Shown piece after piece: positions 16,712 through 26,138 of a stretch of DNA of 64,000 nucleotides. Position 1 is the stretch's first letter. Every line of letters starts with the position of its first letter. The position numbers and the translations under genes are program-made. The notes beneath the pieces are model-generated. The model ran no database searches. It had not been told where the DNA came from and worked only from the letters and a program-made list of their open reading frames with translations. The DNA comes from SZUA-442 sp963759175 (GTDB lineage: Bacteria; Actinomycetota; Acidimicrobiia; Spongiisociales; UBA5794), in NCBI GenBank assembly GCA_963759175.1, contig CAVWXP010000005.1, positions 186,001-250,000 of the forward strand. The letters run 5' to 3'.

Positions 16712-16765
16712 CCGTTCTTGCGTAACTGGTATCCGCACGTGCGGACAGGATCTACGCAAGAACGG
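16712..16765. repeat. Palindromic repeat family 1, copy 1 (subtype A)
   Basis: Ends CCGTTCTTGCGTA / TACGCAAGAACGG are exact reverse complements, and an inner TCCGCAC/GTGCGGA stem lies between them. It begins one base after the cca stop codon and ends 36 bp before argC. Other copies: 48103-48154 (same subtype), 50352-50404 and 54209-54261 (subtype B). No T-run follows, so it is not a classical terminator. Confidence 0.9.
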
Positions 16766-16780
16766 AAGCCCGTACCATGT

Positions 16781-16795
16781 GCATATGCGTATACT
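16781..16795 (+). promoter_or_regulatory. Candidate argC promoter with overlapping palindrome (possible ARG box)
   Basis: TATACT at 16790-16795 is a good -10 hexamer and lies only six bases before the argC ATG, implying a leaderless or near-leaderless arg mRNA. The palindrome GCATATGC (16781-16788) directly before it could be part of an ArgR site. argR is in the same operon. ArgR binding is inference. Confidence 0.45.
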
Positions 16796-16801
16796 CGCCG
16801 G

Positions 16802-17830
16802 ATGGTCACGGCAGCGGTCATCGGTGCGTCGGGGTATGCGGGCGGGGAACTCGTCAGGTTCCTCGACGCCCATCCGGAGATGGAAGTCACCTACCTGACG
16901 GCCCATTCGCGGGCCGGCCAACTGCTGGGCGACGTCCATCCCCACCTCGACGGCGGCGATCGGATCCTCGGTGCCTTCGCCGTGGAGGAGGCTGCGGCAT
17001 GTGACGTCGTGTTCCTTGCCCTGCCCCACGGGGCATCGTCGGAACCTGCCATGGCCCTCGCCGACAGCGACGCGAGGATCGTCGACCTGGGAAGCGACTT
17101 CCGCCTCGACACGGCATCCCGGTACTCCGCCGCCTATGGGACCGACCATCCCTACCCCGAGGAACTCGGGACGTGGGCCTACGGCATCCCGGAGCTCTTC
17201 GCCCCCGACATCATCGGCGCATCACGGGTGGCTGCGCCAGGGTGCTACCCGACGTCGGTGGTGCTCGGTCTCGGACCCCTCGTCCTCGACGGCCTCATCG
17301 ACTCCGACGACATCATCGTGGATGCGATGTCCGGCGTGTCGGGGGCGGGACGAACGGTTGCCGAGGGCCTCCAGTTCGGCACGGTGGATGAATCGGTCAA
17401 GGCCTACAAGGTCCTCCAGCACCGCCATCAGCCCGAGATGGAGCGGGCCCTCGATGCCCTCGCCGACGGCGAGCATCGGATCCTGTTCACGCCCCACCTC
17501 GTCCCGATGCAGCGCGGCATCCTCGCGACGATCCATGCGGTCGCGATGCCCGGGGTCACCCGGGAGGACCTCGAGGCATCGTTCGATGCCCGGTATCGGA
17601 ACACTCGCTTCGTGCGGAGGTCGGCAGGGCCACCCGAGACCCGATGGGTGGTCGGATCGAACAACGCCCTCGTCTCGGTGCACAAGGACGAGCGGACGGA
17701 CCGCGTGATCGTCCTCAGCGCGATCGACAATCTCGTCAAGGGCGCAGCCGGCCAGGCCGTCCAGTGCGCCAACCTCATGTTCGGTCTCGACGAGGCCGCC
17801 GGTCTTCCGACGACGGGTTGGATGCCGTGA
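16802..17830 (+). CDS. argC: N-acetyl-gamma-glutamyl-phosphate reductase
   Basis: Third step of arginine synthesis: NADPH reduction of N-acetylglutamyl phosphate. The 342 residues begin MVTAAVIGASGYAGGELVRF (nucleotide-binding GxSGYxG) and contain the active-site cysteine in AAPGCYPTSVVLGLGPL and the family motif HRHQPEME. Start at ATG 16802; a longer frame exists but reads through the palindromic repeat. It overlaps argJ by four bases (GTGA) and heads the arg operon. Confidence 0.97.
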   Translation: MVTAAVIGASGYAGGELVRFLDAHPEMEVTYLTAHSRAGQLLGDVHPHLDGGDRILGAFAVEEAAACDVVFLALPHGASSEPAMALADSDARIVDLGSDFRLDTASRYSAAYGTDHPYPEELGTWAYGIPELFAPDIIGASRVAAPGCYPTSVVLGLGPLVLDGLIDSDDIIVDAMSGVSGAGRTVAEGLQFGTVDESVKAYKVLQHRHQPEMERALDALADGEHRILFTPHLVPMQRGILATIHAVAMPGVTREDLEASFDARYRNTRFVRRSAGPPETRWVVGSNNALVSVHKDERTDRVIVLSAIDNLVKGAAGQAVQCANLMFGLDEAAGLPTTGWMP

Positions 17831-18984
17831 GCGTCGTCGCCCCGAAGGGGTTCCGAGCCACCGGTGTGGCAGGTGGCATCAAGAAGGATGCCCGCGACCT
17901 CGCCCTGGTGGTGTGTGACACGGACGCCGTGGCCGCAGGGGTGTTCACGCGGAATCAGGCTGCGGCGGCATCGGTGGTGTTGTCGCGGTCCCATGTCTCG
18001 GATGGCACCGCCAGGGCCATCGTGGCGAACTCGGGCTGTGCGAACGCAGCGACAGGACCCCGAGGAACGGCAGACGCCCTGGCGATGGCGCAGGCCGTGG
18101 CCGCTGCGATCGGATCCGCGCCCGACGCCGTGCTCGTGTGTTCGACGGGCACGATCGGTCCCTACCTCCCGATGGATCGGGTCACCACGGGCATTCGCCT
18201 CGCTGCCGAGGCCCTCGGGGGTGGTCCATCGGACGGCACGGCGGCAGCCGAGGCGATCATGACCACCGATTCGGTCACGAAGGAAGCCGTTGTGGCGGGC
18301 GACGGGTGGATCGTCGGGGGCATGGCGAAGGGTGCGGGCATGATCCGGCCGGACATGGCCACGATGCTGGCGTTCATCACCACCGACGCCGTGGTCGATG
18401 CCCCCACGTTGCGATCCGTCCTCGCCGGGGCCGTCGACGGATCGTTCAACTCGCTCAACATCGACGGGTGTGAGTCCACGAATGACACCGTCCTCGCCCT
18501 CTCGTCGGGTGCATCCGGTGTCGTTCCCGGGCGCGAGGAGTTCGCAGCGGCCATGGCCCATGTATGCCGATCGCTCGCGATGGCGATGGCACGCGACGCC
18601 GAGGGTGCGTCGCGCATGGTCACGATCGAGGTGACCGGAGCGAGCGACGACGGGTCGGCCCGTGTCCTCGGCCGTACGATCGCCGACTCGGCCCTCGTGC
18701 GGTCGTCGTTCTACGGGGGCGATGTCAACTGGGGAAGGATCCTCGGGGCGATGGGCACCGCCACGGTTCCGTTCGACATCGACTCCGTCACGATCGCCTA
18801 CAACGGGGTGACCGTCTTCTCGGGAGGTGTCGGTGCCCCCTTCGACGAGCCAGCCCTCCTCGAGGCATGTTCCGAGGGCGATCTCGCGCTGGTGGTCACC
18901 GTCGGCTCCGGACCGGGTCGCGCCGATGTCGTGACCACCGACCTCACGCCCGAGTACGTCACCTTCAACGCGGAGCGATCATGA
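17827..18984 (+). CDS. argJ: Bifunctional glutamate N-acetyltransferase / amino-acid N-acetyltransferase
   Basis: ArgJ transfers acetyl from N-acetylornithine to glutamate, and in bifunctional forms also from acetyl-CoA. The 385 residues contain the self-cleavage site in AKGAGMIRPDMATMLAFITT (cut between A and T, leaving the nucleophilic Thr), SVVAPKGFRATGVAGGIK at the start, and the C-terminal YGGDVNWGRILGAMG. GTG start overlaps the argC stop. Next gene argB overlaps its stop by four bases (ATGA). Confidence 0.97.
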   Translation: MSVVAPKGFRATGVAGGIKKDARDLALVVCDTDAVAAGVFTRNQAAAASVVLSRSHVSDGTARAIVANSGCANAATGPRGTADALAMAQAVAAAIGSAPDAVLVCSTGTIGPYLPMDRVTTGIRLAAEALGGGPSDGTAAAEAIMTTDSVTKEAVVAGDGWIVGGMAKGAGMIRPDMATMLAFITTDAVVDAPTLRSVLAGAVDGSFNSLNIDGCESTNDTVLALSSGASGVVPGREEFAAAMAHVCRSLAMAMARDAEGASRMVTIEVTGASDDGSARVLGRTIADSALVRSSFYGGDVNWGRILGAMGTATVPFDIDSVTIAYNGVTVFSGGVGAPFDEPALLEACSEGDLALVVTVGSGPGRADVVTTDLTPEYVTFNAERS

Positions 18985-19883
18985 CCGGACATTCGACACC
19001 TTCGAGCGGCAAGCCACGCATTGCGTCCACGATGGGCAAGGCAGCGATCTTCTCCGCCGCCCTTCCCTTCATCAGGCGCTTCCGAGGAACGACGGTGGTG
19101 ATCAAGTACGGCGGATCGGCGATGGTCGACGACGACCTTCGCAGCACCTTCGCCGATGACGTGGCCATGCTGCACTACGTCGGGATCAACCCGATCATCG
19201 TCCACGGCGGGGGACCGCACATCTCGGCGGCGATGGGCCAACGCGGGATCGAACCCCAATGGCACGAGGGCTTACGGGTGACCGATGCCGAGACGATCCG
19301 TGTGGTCCAGTCCACGCTCGTGGGCGAGATCAACCCCGACATCGTCCGCCTCATCAACAACCACGGGGCCGTGGCGACGGGGGTGTCGGGTCTCGATGCC
19401 AACCTGTTCGTCGCCGAGCCCCAGGATGAGCGCCTCGGATTCGTCGGCAGGGTCACCGAGGTGAACGTCGCCCTGATCGAGAACCTGCGGCGACAGGGCT
19501 ACGTACCGGTCGTGGCCCCGATCGCCCGTGGTGAGGATGGCAAGACCTACAACCTCAACGCAGACACGGCGGCCGGCGCACTCGCTGCGGCACTCGGCGC
19601 CTCGAAGCTCGTCTACCTCACCGATGTCGAAGGCCTCTATCGCGACCTCGGCGACGAGAACTCGCTGATCGCCCGCATCACGACGCCGGAGCTGTCCGAG
19701 CTGCTCGACGACGGCTCGGTCTCGGCTGGGATGCTTCCCAAGTTGCGGTCGTGTGTGGACGCCATCGAGGCCGGCGTGCAACAAGTGCACATCCTCGATG
19801 GTCGCGTCCAACATGCCCTGTTGCTCGAGATCTTCACCCCCGAGGGCATCGGCACGATGATCACGAAGGTCCCGATTCCATGA
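18981..19883 (+). CDS. argB: Acetylglutamate kinase
   Basis: Phosphorylates N-acetylglutamate using ATP, usually the feedback-controlled step. Motifs: VVIKYGGSAM near the N-terminus, IVHGGGPHISAAM, AAGALAAALGASKLVYLTDV and the C-terminal MLPKLRSCVDAIEAGV. The 300-residue length is normal. ATG 18981 overlaps the argJ stop (ATGA), and its own stop overlaps the argR start in the same way; there is no remnant of argD or argF between argB and argR. Confidence 0.97.
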   Translation: MTGHSTPSSGKPRIASTMGKAAIFSAALPFIRRFRGTTVVIKYGGSAMVDDDLRSTFADDVAMLHYVGINPIIVHGGGPHISAAMGQRGIEPQWHEGLRVTDAETIRVVQSTLVGEINPDIVRLINNHGAVATGVSGLDANLFVAEPQDERLGFVGRVTEVNVALIENLRRQGYVPVVAPIARGEDGKTYNLNADTAAGALAAALGASKLVYLTDVEGLYRDLGDENSLIARITTPELSELLDDGSVSAGMLPKLRSCVDAIEAGVQQVHILDGRVQHALLLEIFTPEGIGTMITKVPIP

Positions 19884-20335
19884 GGGCCACGACCGAGTCC
19901 CGTAGACGTCGCCTGCGCTCGTTGCTCGAGCGCAAGGATCTCCCGAGCCAGGCGGCGATCGCCTCGCACCTCGCCTCGGAGGGTTTCGACGTGACGCAGG
20001 CGACGATATCGCGGGACCTCGATGCGATCGGAGCCACGAGGGTGAAGGCAGACGGCGGATCCGTGTACCGGGTCGATGCCGAGGGGGCGAGTCGCGACGA
20101 TCGCTCCTCGTTGTACGAGGCGGTGGACGAGTTCGTGACCTCGATCACCACGAGCGGCCACCTGATGGTGCTCAAGGTGCCCCCGGGGGCCGCCCAGTTC
20201 GTGGCGAGTCGGATCGATGGCGCCGACGTCGAGGGCGTGCTCGGAACCATTGCAGGCGATGACACGATCCTCGTGATCGCCGACGACCGGCACGACCCCG
20301 AACAGGTCGCACGACGTATCGAAGGAACGGAGTAG
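19880..20335 (+). CDS. argR: Arginine repressor ArgR
   Basis: Arginine-responsive hexameric repressor of the arg operon. N-terminal winged helix (SQAAIASHLASEGFDVTQAT; ISRDLDAIGATRVKADGG) and C-terminal arginine-binding/oligomerisation domain (FVTSITTSGHLMVLKVPPGA; GTIAGDDTILVIADD). The 151-residue length fits. ATG 19880 overlaps the argB stop, so the repressor is made from the operon it presumably controls. Confidence 0.96.
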   Translation: MRATTESRRRRLRSLLERKDLPSQAAIASHLASEGFDVTQATISRDLDAIGATRVKADGGSVYRVDAEGASRDDRSSLYEAVDEFVTSITTSGHLMVLKVPPGAAQFVASRIDGADVEGVLGTIAGDDTILVIADDRHDPEQVARRIEGTE

Positions 20336-20338
20336 GAC

Positions 20339-21556
20339 ATGGCCAAGGACATCAAGAAGGTCGTGCTCGCGTACAGCGGCGGTCTCGACACGTCTGTGAT
20401 CCTCCAGTGGATCCGCGAGGAGTACGGCGCCGAGGTGGTGGCGTACACCGCCGACGTCGGTCAGGGGGAAGAGGTCGAGGAGGCCAGGGTGAAGGCCCTC
20501 GAAACGGGTGCCGTCGAGGCGATCTGTGAGGACCTCACCAGCGAGTTCGTCTCGGACTACGTGTTCCCCGCGTTCCGTGCCTCTGCCCTCTACGAGGGGT
20601 ACTACCTGTTGGGCACGTCACTGGCACGACCGGTCATCTCGGAGGGCCTGGTGCGTGCGGCGATCGAGACCGGCGCCGACGCCATCGCCCACGGTGCCAC
20701 TGGCAAGGGCAACGACCAGGTGCGTTTCGAGTTGTCGGCCTACGCCCTCAAGCCCGACATCAAGGTCATCGCCCCGTGGCGCGAGTGGGATCTCAAGGGG
20801 CGTGCCGATTGCATCGCCTATGCCGAGAGACACGGGATCCCCGTTCCGGTGACCCCTGACAAGCCGTATTCGATGGACGCCAACATGCTGCACATCTCCT
20901 ATGAGGGTGGCGTTCTCGAGGATCCGTGGGTCGGTCCCCCGAAGGGCATGTTCCGCCTGACCGCCGATCCCGAGGACGCTCCCGACGAGCCCGAGTACGT
21001 GACCATCGGCTATGAGGCCGGCGATCCCGTTTCCGTCGATGGTGTGCGGATGGCCCCCGTCGACCTGCTGCGTACCCTGAACGAGATCGGGGGGCGCCAC
21101 GGTGTCGGTCGCATCGACATCGTCGAGAACCGATTCGTCGGCATGAAGAGCCGGGGTGTGTACGAAACGCCGGGGGGAACGCTGATGTACCACGCACACC
21201 GTGCCGTGGAGTCGCTGACCCTCGACCGGGAGGTCGCGCACCTTCGCGATGAGTTGTCCAACCGATACGCCGAGATGGTCTACAACGGTTTCTGGTTCGC
21301 ACCGGAACGCGAGGCGCTGCAACACTTCATGGATGATGTGCAGAAGCCCGTCACCGGCGAGGCGAGACTCAAGCTCTACAAGGGCCAGGCGATCGTCGAG
21401 GGACGCCGTTCGGACACCCATGGCCTCTATGACGAGGCCACCGTCACCTTCGAAGCCGACGACGTGTATCACCAGGGCGACGCCGAGGGCTTCATTCGCC
21501 TCCAGTCGTTGCGCCTCCGAACCTTTGCGGAGAAGCGGCTCGGCGCCGGTGAGTGA
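20339..21556 (+). CDS. argG: Argininosuccinate synthase
   Basis: ATP-dependent condensation of citrulline and aspartate. PP-loop motif VLAYSGGLDTSVILQWI at the N-terminus, then AHGATGKGNDQVRFEL (second signature) and the substrate-binding MDANMLHISYEGG. The 405 residues are normal for the type I family. It starts three bases after the argR stop and its stop overlaps the argH start. Confidence 0.98.
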   Translation: MAKDIKKVVLAYSGGLDTSVILQWIREEYGAEVVAYTADVGQGEEVEEARVKALETGAVEAICEDLTSEFVSDYVFPAFRASALYEGYYLLGTSLARPVISEGLVRAAIETGADAIAHGATGKGNDQVRFELSAYALKPDIKVIAPWREWDLKGRADCIAYAERHGIPVPVTPDKPYSMDANMLHISYEGGVLEDPWVGPPKGMFRLTADPEDAPDEPEYVTIGYEAGDPVSVDGVRMAPVDLLRTLNEIGGRHGVGRIDIVENRFVGMKSRGVYETPGGTLMYHAHRAVESLTLDREVAHLRDELSNRYAEMVYNGFWFAPEREALQHFMDDVQKPVTGEARLKLYKGQAIVEGRRSDTHGLYDEATVTFEADDVYHQGDAEGFIRLQSLRLRTFAEKRLGAGE

Positions 21557-22981
21557 CGATGGGAACCGATCGTCGTCGGGGCATCGACGGTGGTCGGCGT
21601 GACGGGGAGCTGCCGATGACGCTGTGGTCGGGTGGGAGGTTCGATGAGGCTCCCGATGATGTGCTGTGGCGATTCACCGTCGATCACGAGGACCGGAGGC
21701 TCCTGGCCGTGGACGTTCGTGGATCGATCGCCCACGCACGAATGCTCGGGGCCGTGGGATTGCTTGGCCCCCAGGACACGGCCACGATCACCGAGGCACT
21801 CGAGCAGATCGCAGGTGAGGCCGATGCCGGGACGTTCGCGTGGTTGGAGACCGACGAGGACGTCCACTCTGCGGTCGAGCGGAGGCTCGGTGAACTGGTA
21901 GGGGATCTGGCAGGACGGCTGCACACGGGCCGCTCGCGCAACGACCAGGTGGCCCTCGACATCCGGTTGTACGTCCTCGACGCGATCGATGGTCGATCGA
22001 CCCAGATCCGCCGCCTCATCGGTGTCCTCATCGACCAGGCCCGCTCCGTGGGGGACCTGGTCGTCCCCAGCTACACCCATGTCCAGCAGGCCCAGGCTGT
22101 GCCGTTCGCCCACCACCTGCTCGCCTATGCATGGATGTTGCTGCGCGACCTCGGTCGGCTCGCAGACCTCAGGGTGCGGGTCGATCAATCGCCACTGGGA
22201 GCGGGGGCATCGGGAGGGTCATCGCTCCCGCTCGATCCGGAGGTGGCGAGGGACCTGCTGGGGATGGCCACCGTGTTCGACAACTCGATGGATGCGGTGG
22301 GCTCACGAGATCTCGCCGCCGAGTTCGTCTGGTGCTCGGCGCAGGCCATGGTGCACCTTTCTCGCCTGTCCGAGGAGCTGATCCTGTGGTGTTCGACCGA
22401 GTTCGGTTGGGTCACGCTCACCGATGCGTTCACCACGGGATCGTCGGCGATGCCGCACAAGAAGAACCCCGACGGTGCCGAGCTGACTCGCGGGAAAGCC
22501 GCTTCGGTGATCGGGGACCTGACGGCCATCCTCGCCCTCCAGAAGGGGCTACCGATGACCTACAACCGGGACCTCCAGGAGGACAAGCGGTCGGTGTTCC
22601 ATGCCGATGACGCCCTCGCCGGGGCCCTGGCGACGCTCGCAGGGACGATTGCCAGCGCAACGTTCCACCCTCCGGCCCCGTCGACATGGGTCACCGCCCT
22701 CGACCTCGCCGAGGTCCTCGTCGAACGTGGCGTCCCCTTCCGCGAGGCGCACCACATCGTCGGCAGGATCGTCGCGACCCTGGTGTCGGAGGGAAGGACG
22801 TTCGAGGACGTCGATGGAGATGAGCTGTCGGGATTCGATGCCCGCCTCCGGCCACACGACGTCGACCGCCTGGTCCCCGCCTCCTCGGTCGTCGCACGGT
22901 CGACGGCGGGTGGCGGATCGATGGCGTCGGTGGAGTTCCAGATCGAGCGACTCACCGCACGGCTGGGTGGACGACGTGTGA
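21553..22981 (+). CDS. argH: Argininosuccinate lyase (in frame with downstream DUF3052 in this assembly)
   Basis: Cleaves argininosuccinate to arginine and fumarate, the last step of the pathway. Family motifs are present: HTGRSRNDQVALDIRLYVLD, and the fumarase-superfamily signature GSSAMPHKKNPDGAELTRG. GTG 21553 overlaps the argG stop; ATG 21559 is an alternative. As given, the frame runs on without stop to 23391 into a DUF3052 domain. Removing one G from GGG at 22965-22967 would end ArgH at TGA 22979-22981, a normal family length of about 476 residues, overlapping a GTG start of the next gene. I treat them as two genes. Confidence 0.88.
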
Positions 22982-23391
22982 CGAGAGGCGCCGGCTACTC
23001 CGGGACGCCGCTGGCCCGCAAGCTCGGCATCAGGGAGCGGTCCACGGTCCTCACTGTCGGGGCACCCGGCGGCTTCATGAGGTTGCTCGATCCGATACCC
23101 CACGGCGTGCGCATCGGGAACCGGTACCGGTCGGCTGATGTGGTGGTGGTGTTCGCCAGGACGAAGGCTCAGATGCGCAGCGGCGTCGAGCGTGCGATGC
23201 GGGCGATACCGACCAACGGGGCCATCTGGCTGTGCTGGCCGAAGAAGGCGTCGGGCGAAGTGGTGCCGCTGCAGGACCGCAGCGTCATCACGGATCATTG
23301 CTTTCCGTTGGGTCTCGTCGATGTGAAGGTGGCGGCGATCGACGCGACGTGGTCCGGCCTCAAATTCGTGATTCGTACCGAGCTGCGTTGA
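22978..23391 (+). CDS. DUF3052 family protein
   Basis: About 137 residues starting at GTG 22978 (VTRGAGYSGTPLARKLGI), the usual beginning of DUF3052 proteins; further motifs are LTVGAPGGFMRLLDPIPHGV, ADVVVVFARTKAQMRSGVE, IWLCWPKKASG and the C-terminal GLVDVKVAAIDATWSGLKFV. The family is of unknown function. In the assembly it is continuous with argH, probably because of a one-base insertion upstream. No terminator is obvious after it. Confidence 0.85.
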   Translation: MTRGAGYSGTPLARKLGIRERSTVLTVGAPGGFMRLLDPIPHGVRIGNRYRSADVVVVFARTKAQMRSGVERAMRAIPTNGAIWLCWPKKASGEVVPLQDRSVITDHCFPLGLVDVKVAAIDATWSGLKFVIRTELR

Positions 23392-23502
23392 GCGCTGGGG
23401 ATGCTGGTTCGCTCCCCTTGTAGCCCCGACCACCCTCGTGTAGTGTCGTGACCACTCTGGGTAGGGGGAAGGCGTGGTGAGGCTCGTCCTGGTCGTGGCC
23501 TG

Positions 23503-24769
23503 GTGGCCGTGAGCGGTGTTCTGTGGCGAAGGAAGGTCGTCGACGTTCCTGCGCGCCTGCGCCCGCTCGCCGACGGCGCCGAGGTGGTCACACTCGTCGT
23601 CCTCATGGCCGTCGTGGGTGCGCTCGCCGTCATGAACATCCGCACCCCGGCGGCATGGGACTTCCCCGTCTTCTACACGGTCGCTCGCAATGTGGTGCTC
23701 GGTGCCTCGTTCTACGATCCAGCGGCCCTGCTACCGACGTTCACCGAGATCCAGCAGGCTGGGGTTCCCGGTGATTGGCTGACTGGTGGATTCGGCTTCT
23801 GGTACGCACCACCCACGGCGCTCGTGCTCGCTCCGGTGGGTGTCTCTGACTACACGGTGGGCCTCGTCATCCAGTATGTGATCCAAGGGACGTTCTTCGC
23901 CGCTGCGGTGGTGGCGATGCACCGTGCCTTCCCGCTCCGTGGGGGTGCCATGGGGCTCGTCGAGATGGGCATCGTGTGCCTCGCCTTTCGACCGGTCGTC
24001 GAGGCGTTCACGATCGCCCAGATCGTGTTCGGTGCCCTGTTCTTCCTGGTCCTGGCCTTCGTCGATGCTGCCCGGGCGGCCCGGCGTCGCCGGTGTGTAC
24101 CTCGGTGTCGGTGCCCTGTTCAAGCACCTCCTGGTGATCCCTGCCGCCCTGATGCTCGTTCTCGGCAAGGTGCGTGTCGTGGCTGGCACGCTCGCCAGCC
24201 TCGCCGTGGCCGCCGTGGCGGCAGCGGTCGTGTTCGGAACGGGCGTCTACCGCGAGTTCGTCACGTTCGGGCCCAGCGATCGGCCCCCGAGCATCGCGTT
24301 GGACTCCGAGATCGAATCCCTCAACGGTTTCCTGCGCAGGGCGTTCGATGCGGTCCCCGATTCGGGTGGGGCAATCGATGCGATCCTGTATCCCCCCTAC
24401 CTCGTGATTGCCGCGGGGCTCACCGTGGTCACCGCGGCGGCGATCTGGTATCGCAGGGATCGGGTCCACGCAACCGTGCTCGGGTTCGCCGCCTTCACGG
24501 TCCTCGCGTTGATCGTGTATCCGAACACCCTCTACAACACCTTGCCGCTGATCCTGCCGGTCCTCGTGCTCGTCCTCTTCCTGGCCGATGACCTTGCCAT
24601 GCCGCCGGTCGCTGTCGTGGCGATGGTGGCGTCGGCGTACGCCCTCGTCGTGACCCGAGCAACCCCAGGGATCATCATGCTCGTGGTCGTGTGGGGATTC
24701 GTCCTCTTCACCCTCGTGCGCCTGCCTGTCGTGGACGAGTCCCCGGCCGTCGTGGAACGGGTGGCGTGA
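23503..24769 (+). pseudogene. Polytopic membrane glycosyltransferase, GT87/DUF2029-like (frameshifted)
   Basis: An integral membrane protein of the type that uses polyprenyl-phosphate sugars. The first frame (GTG 23503) has several membrane segments (VTLVVLMAVVGALAVMNIRT; GLVIQYVIQGTFFAAAVVAM) and the acceptor-side loop AAWDFPVFYTVARNVVLGAS. After about 24085 the protein continues in the +1 frame (GVYLGVGALFKHLLVIPAAL ... NTLYNTLPLILPVLVLVLFL). The shift lies in a GC-rich arginine stretch and looks like a one-base indel. Family assignment is by overall layout only. The next gene overlaps its stop. Confidence 0.6.
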
Positions 24770-24810
24770 ATGGGAGCGGATCCGGTCACACGCCCGGCAC
24801 GGGGTTTGCG

Positions 24811-25801
24811 ATGAGTCGTGCGGCTCGGGTGTGGACGGGCGTGGCGATTGTTGCGATCGTCGTCGTGGTGGCCGGAGTGGTCGTTTCGCGCCCGGGTTTC
24901 GATGCGCCATTCACCGACGTGGTCGACGAGTGGGCGGTTGGGATGGCCGTTGGTCCGGGACCGGTCGATCTCACGCTCGCACCCGAGGATCCGGTCATCA
25001 CAGCTGTCGATGTCGCCGACGACGGCGGGGTCGGTGTGGCCGATCCCTTCCTCGTACGCACCGACGACGGGTGGCTCATGTTCTATGAGGTGATACGCCT
25101 CGACGAGCGGGGACCGAACGGCGAGCGGGCGGTGATCGGCGTCGCCGGTAGCGACGATGCGATCGACTGGCAGCACTGGGGGATCGTCCTCGAGGAGCCG
25201 TTCCACCTGTCGTATCCCGGCGTGTTCGAGGACGACGGCGCGTGGTACATGGTGCCGGAGTCTGGCGAGGCTGGGCGCGTGATCCTCTACGAGGCGACCG
25301 CCTTCCCGATGGAGTGGGCAGAATCGAAGACGTTGCTCGAAGGTGTGTATCGCGATCCGACCGTGTTCGCACACGGTGGCACGTGGTGGATGTTCGCAAC
25401 GGACAGCGGTGACGTCGACGACGACACCTTGAGGCTGTTCATGGCGCCCGAGTTGAACGGACAGTTGGACGGAGCACCCTGCGAGTCCGGTGGTCGACGG
25501 TGATGTGTCCCGGTCGCGTTCGGCCGGTGGCGTGGTCATCGTGGACGGCGAGCTGGTCCGCTTCGCACAGGACAACACGGACGGATACGGGAAGGCCGTC
25601 GAGGCCCACGTCATCACCACACTCACGACGACGGACTACGCCGAGGAGCAGCTGGCCGGGGGCCCCGTCGTGGCAGCAACAGGGTCGGGATGGACGGCAT
25701 CGGGTATGCACCACGTCTCGGCGGTCGAGACGGTCGACGGTCGATGGCGCGTAGCGATCGACGGATACGCGACCCAGCGCGTGTTCGGTATCGGTCGGTA
25801 A
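24811..25801 (+). pseudogene. Membrane-anchored beta-propeller protein, GH43-like fold (frameshifted)
   Basis: N-terminal membrane anchor (VWTGVAIVAIVVVVAGVVV), then repeated blade motifs of five-bladed glycosidase-like propellers: ADPFLVRTDDGWLMFYE, SYPGVFEDDGAWYMVPES and YRDPTVFAHGGTWWMFATD. These resemble the GH43-like N-terminal domain found beside polysaccharide or glycolipid transferases. The frame ends early at 25503; dropping one T at 25465-25466 restores WTEHPASPVVDGD and continues to 25801. A GTG at 24766 overlapping the previous stop is an alternative start. With the preceding membrane transferase it may act in surface glycan synthesis (inference). Confidence 0.6.
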
Positions 25802-25874
25802 CGCGGCCGGTGGCGTGGCTGGTCGCGGGCACGAAGGGCGCGGATCGTGCGCCGGGACCCCTCGCCCTACCGAC

Positions 25875-26041
25875 TCAGGCGGCGCGACGTGATGGACGAA
25901 GCACACCGGGCACGAGGCGTCGGAACAGGTCGCAAGGGGTTCGACGGTGAGGCCCGCCTCGGCGAAGAGTGTGACGAGGTCCTCGTCGGAGGGAAGCATC
26001 GATGATGCTTCGGGTGTCGGGATGAGATGCAGTGTTTCCAT
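25875..26041 (-). CDS. Possible small cysteine-rich protein (hypothetical)
   Basis: From ATG 26041 about 55 residues read like a real protein with coding-type codon use: METLHLIPTPEASSMLPSDE, then LFAEAGLTVEPLATCSD and a CSDASCPVCF cysteine cluster. The frame then stays open into antisense of the neighbouring gene; one indel near 25880 would end it at TGA 25875-25877. No family recognised and no good ribosome-binding site. The rest of the 25802-26138 gap shows nothing else. Confidence 0.3.
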
Positions 26042-26138
26042 GTCGCTGAATGTACGTCGTGGGTGTGACAGATTCCGCGACACGGAGCGATGCCTGCCGG
26101 TGGATGCTGTCGCACCGGCGTCAAGTAGGCTCGGCGCG

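Noticed and set aside
16712..16765. Family 1 repeats as simple rho-independent terminators
   Set aside because: No T-run follows on either strand, the ends are conserved beyond what stem strength needs, and one copy lies near the promoter side of the fdh operon.
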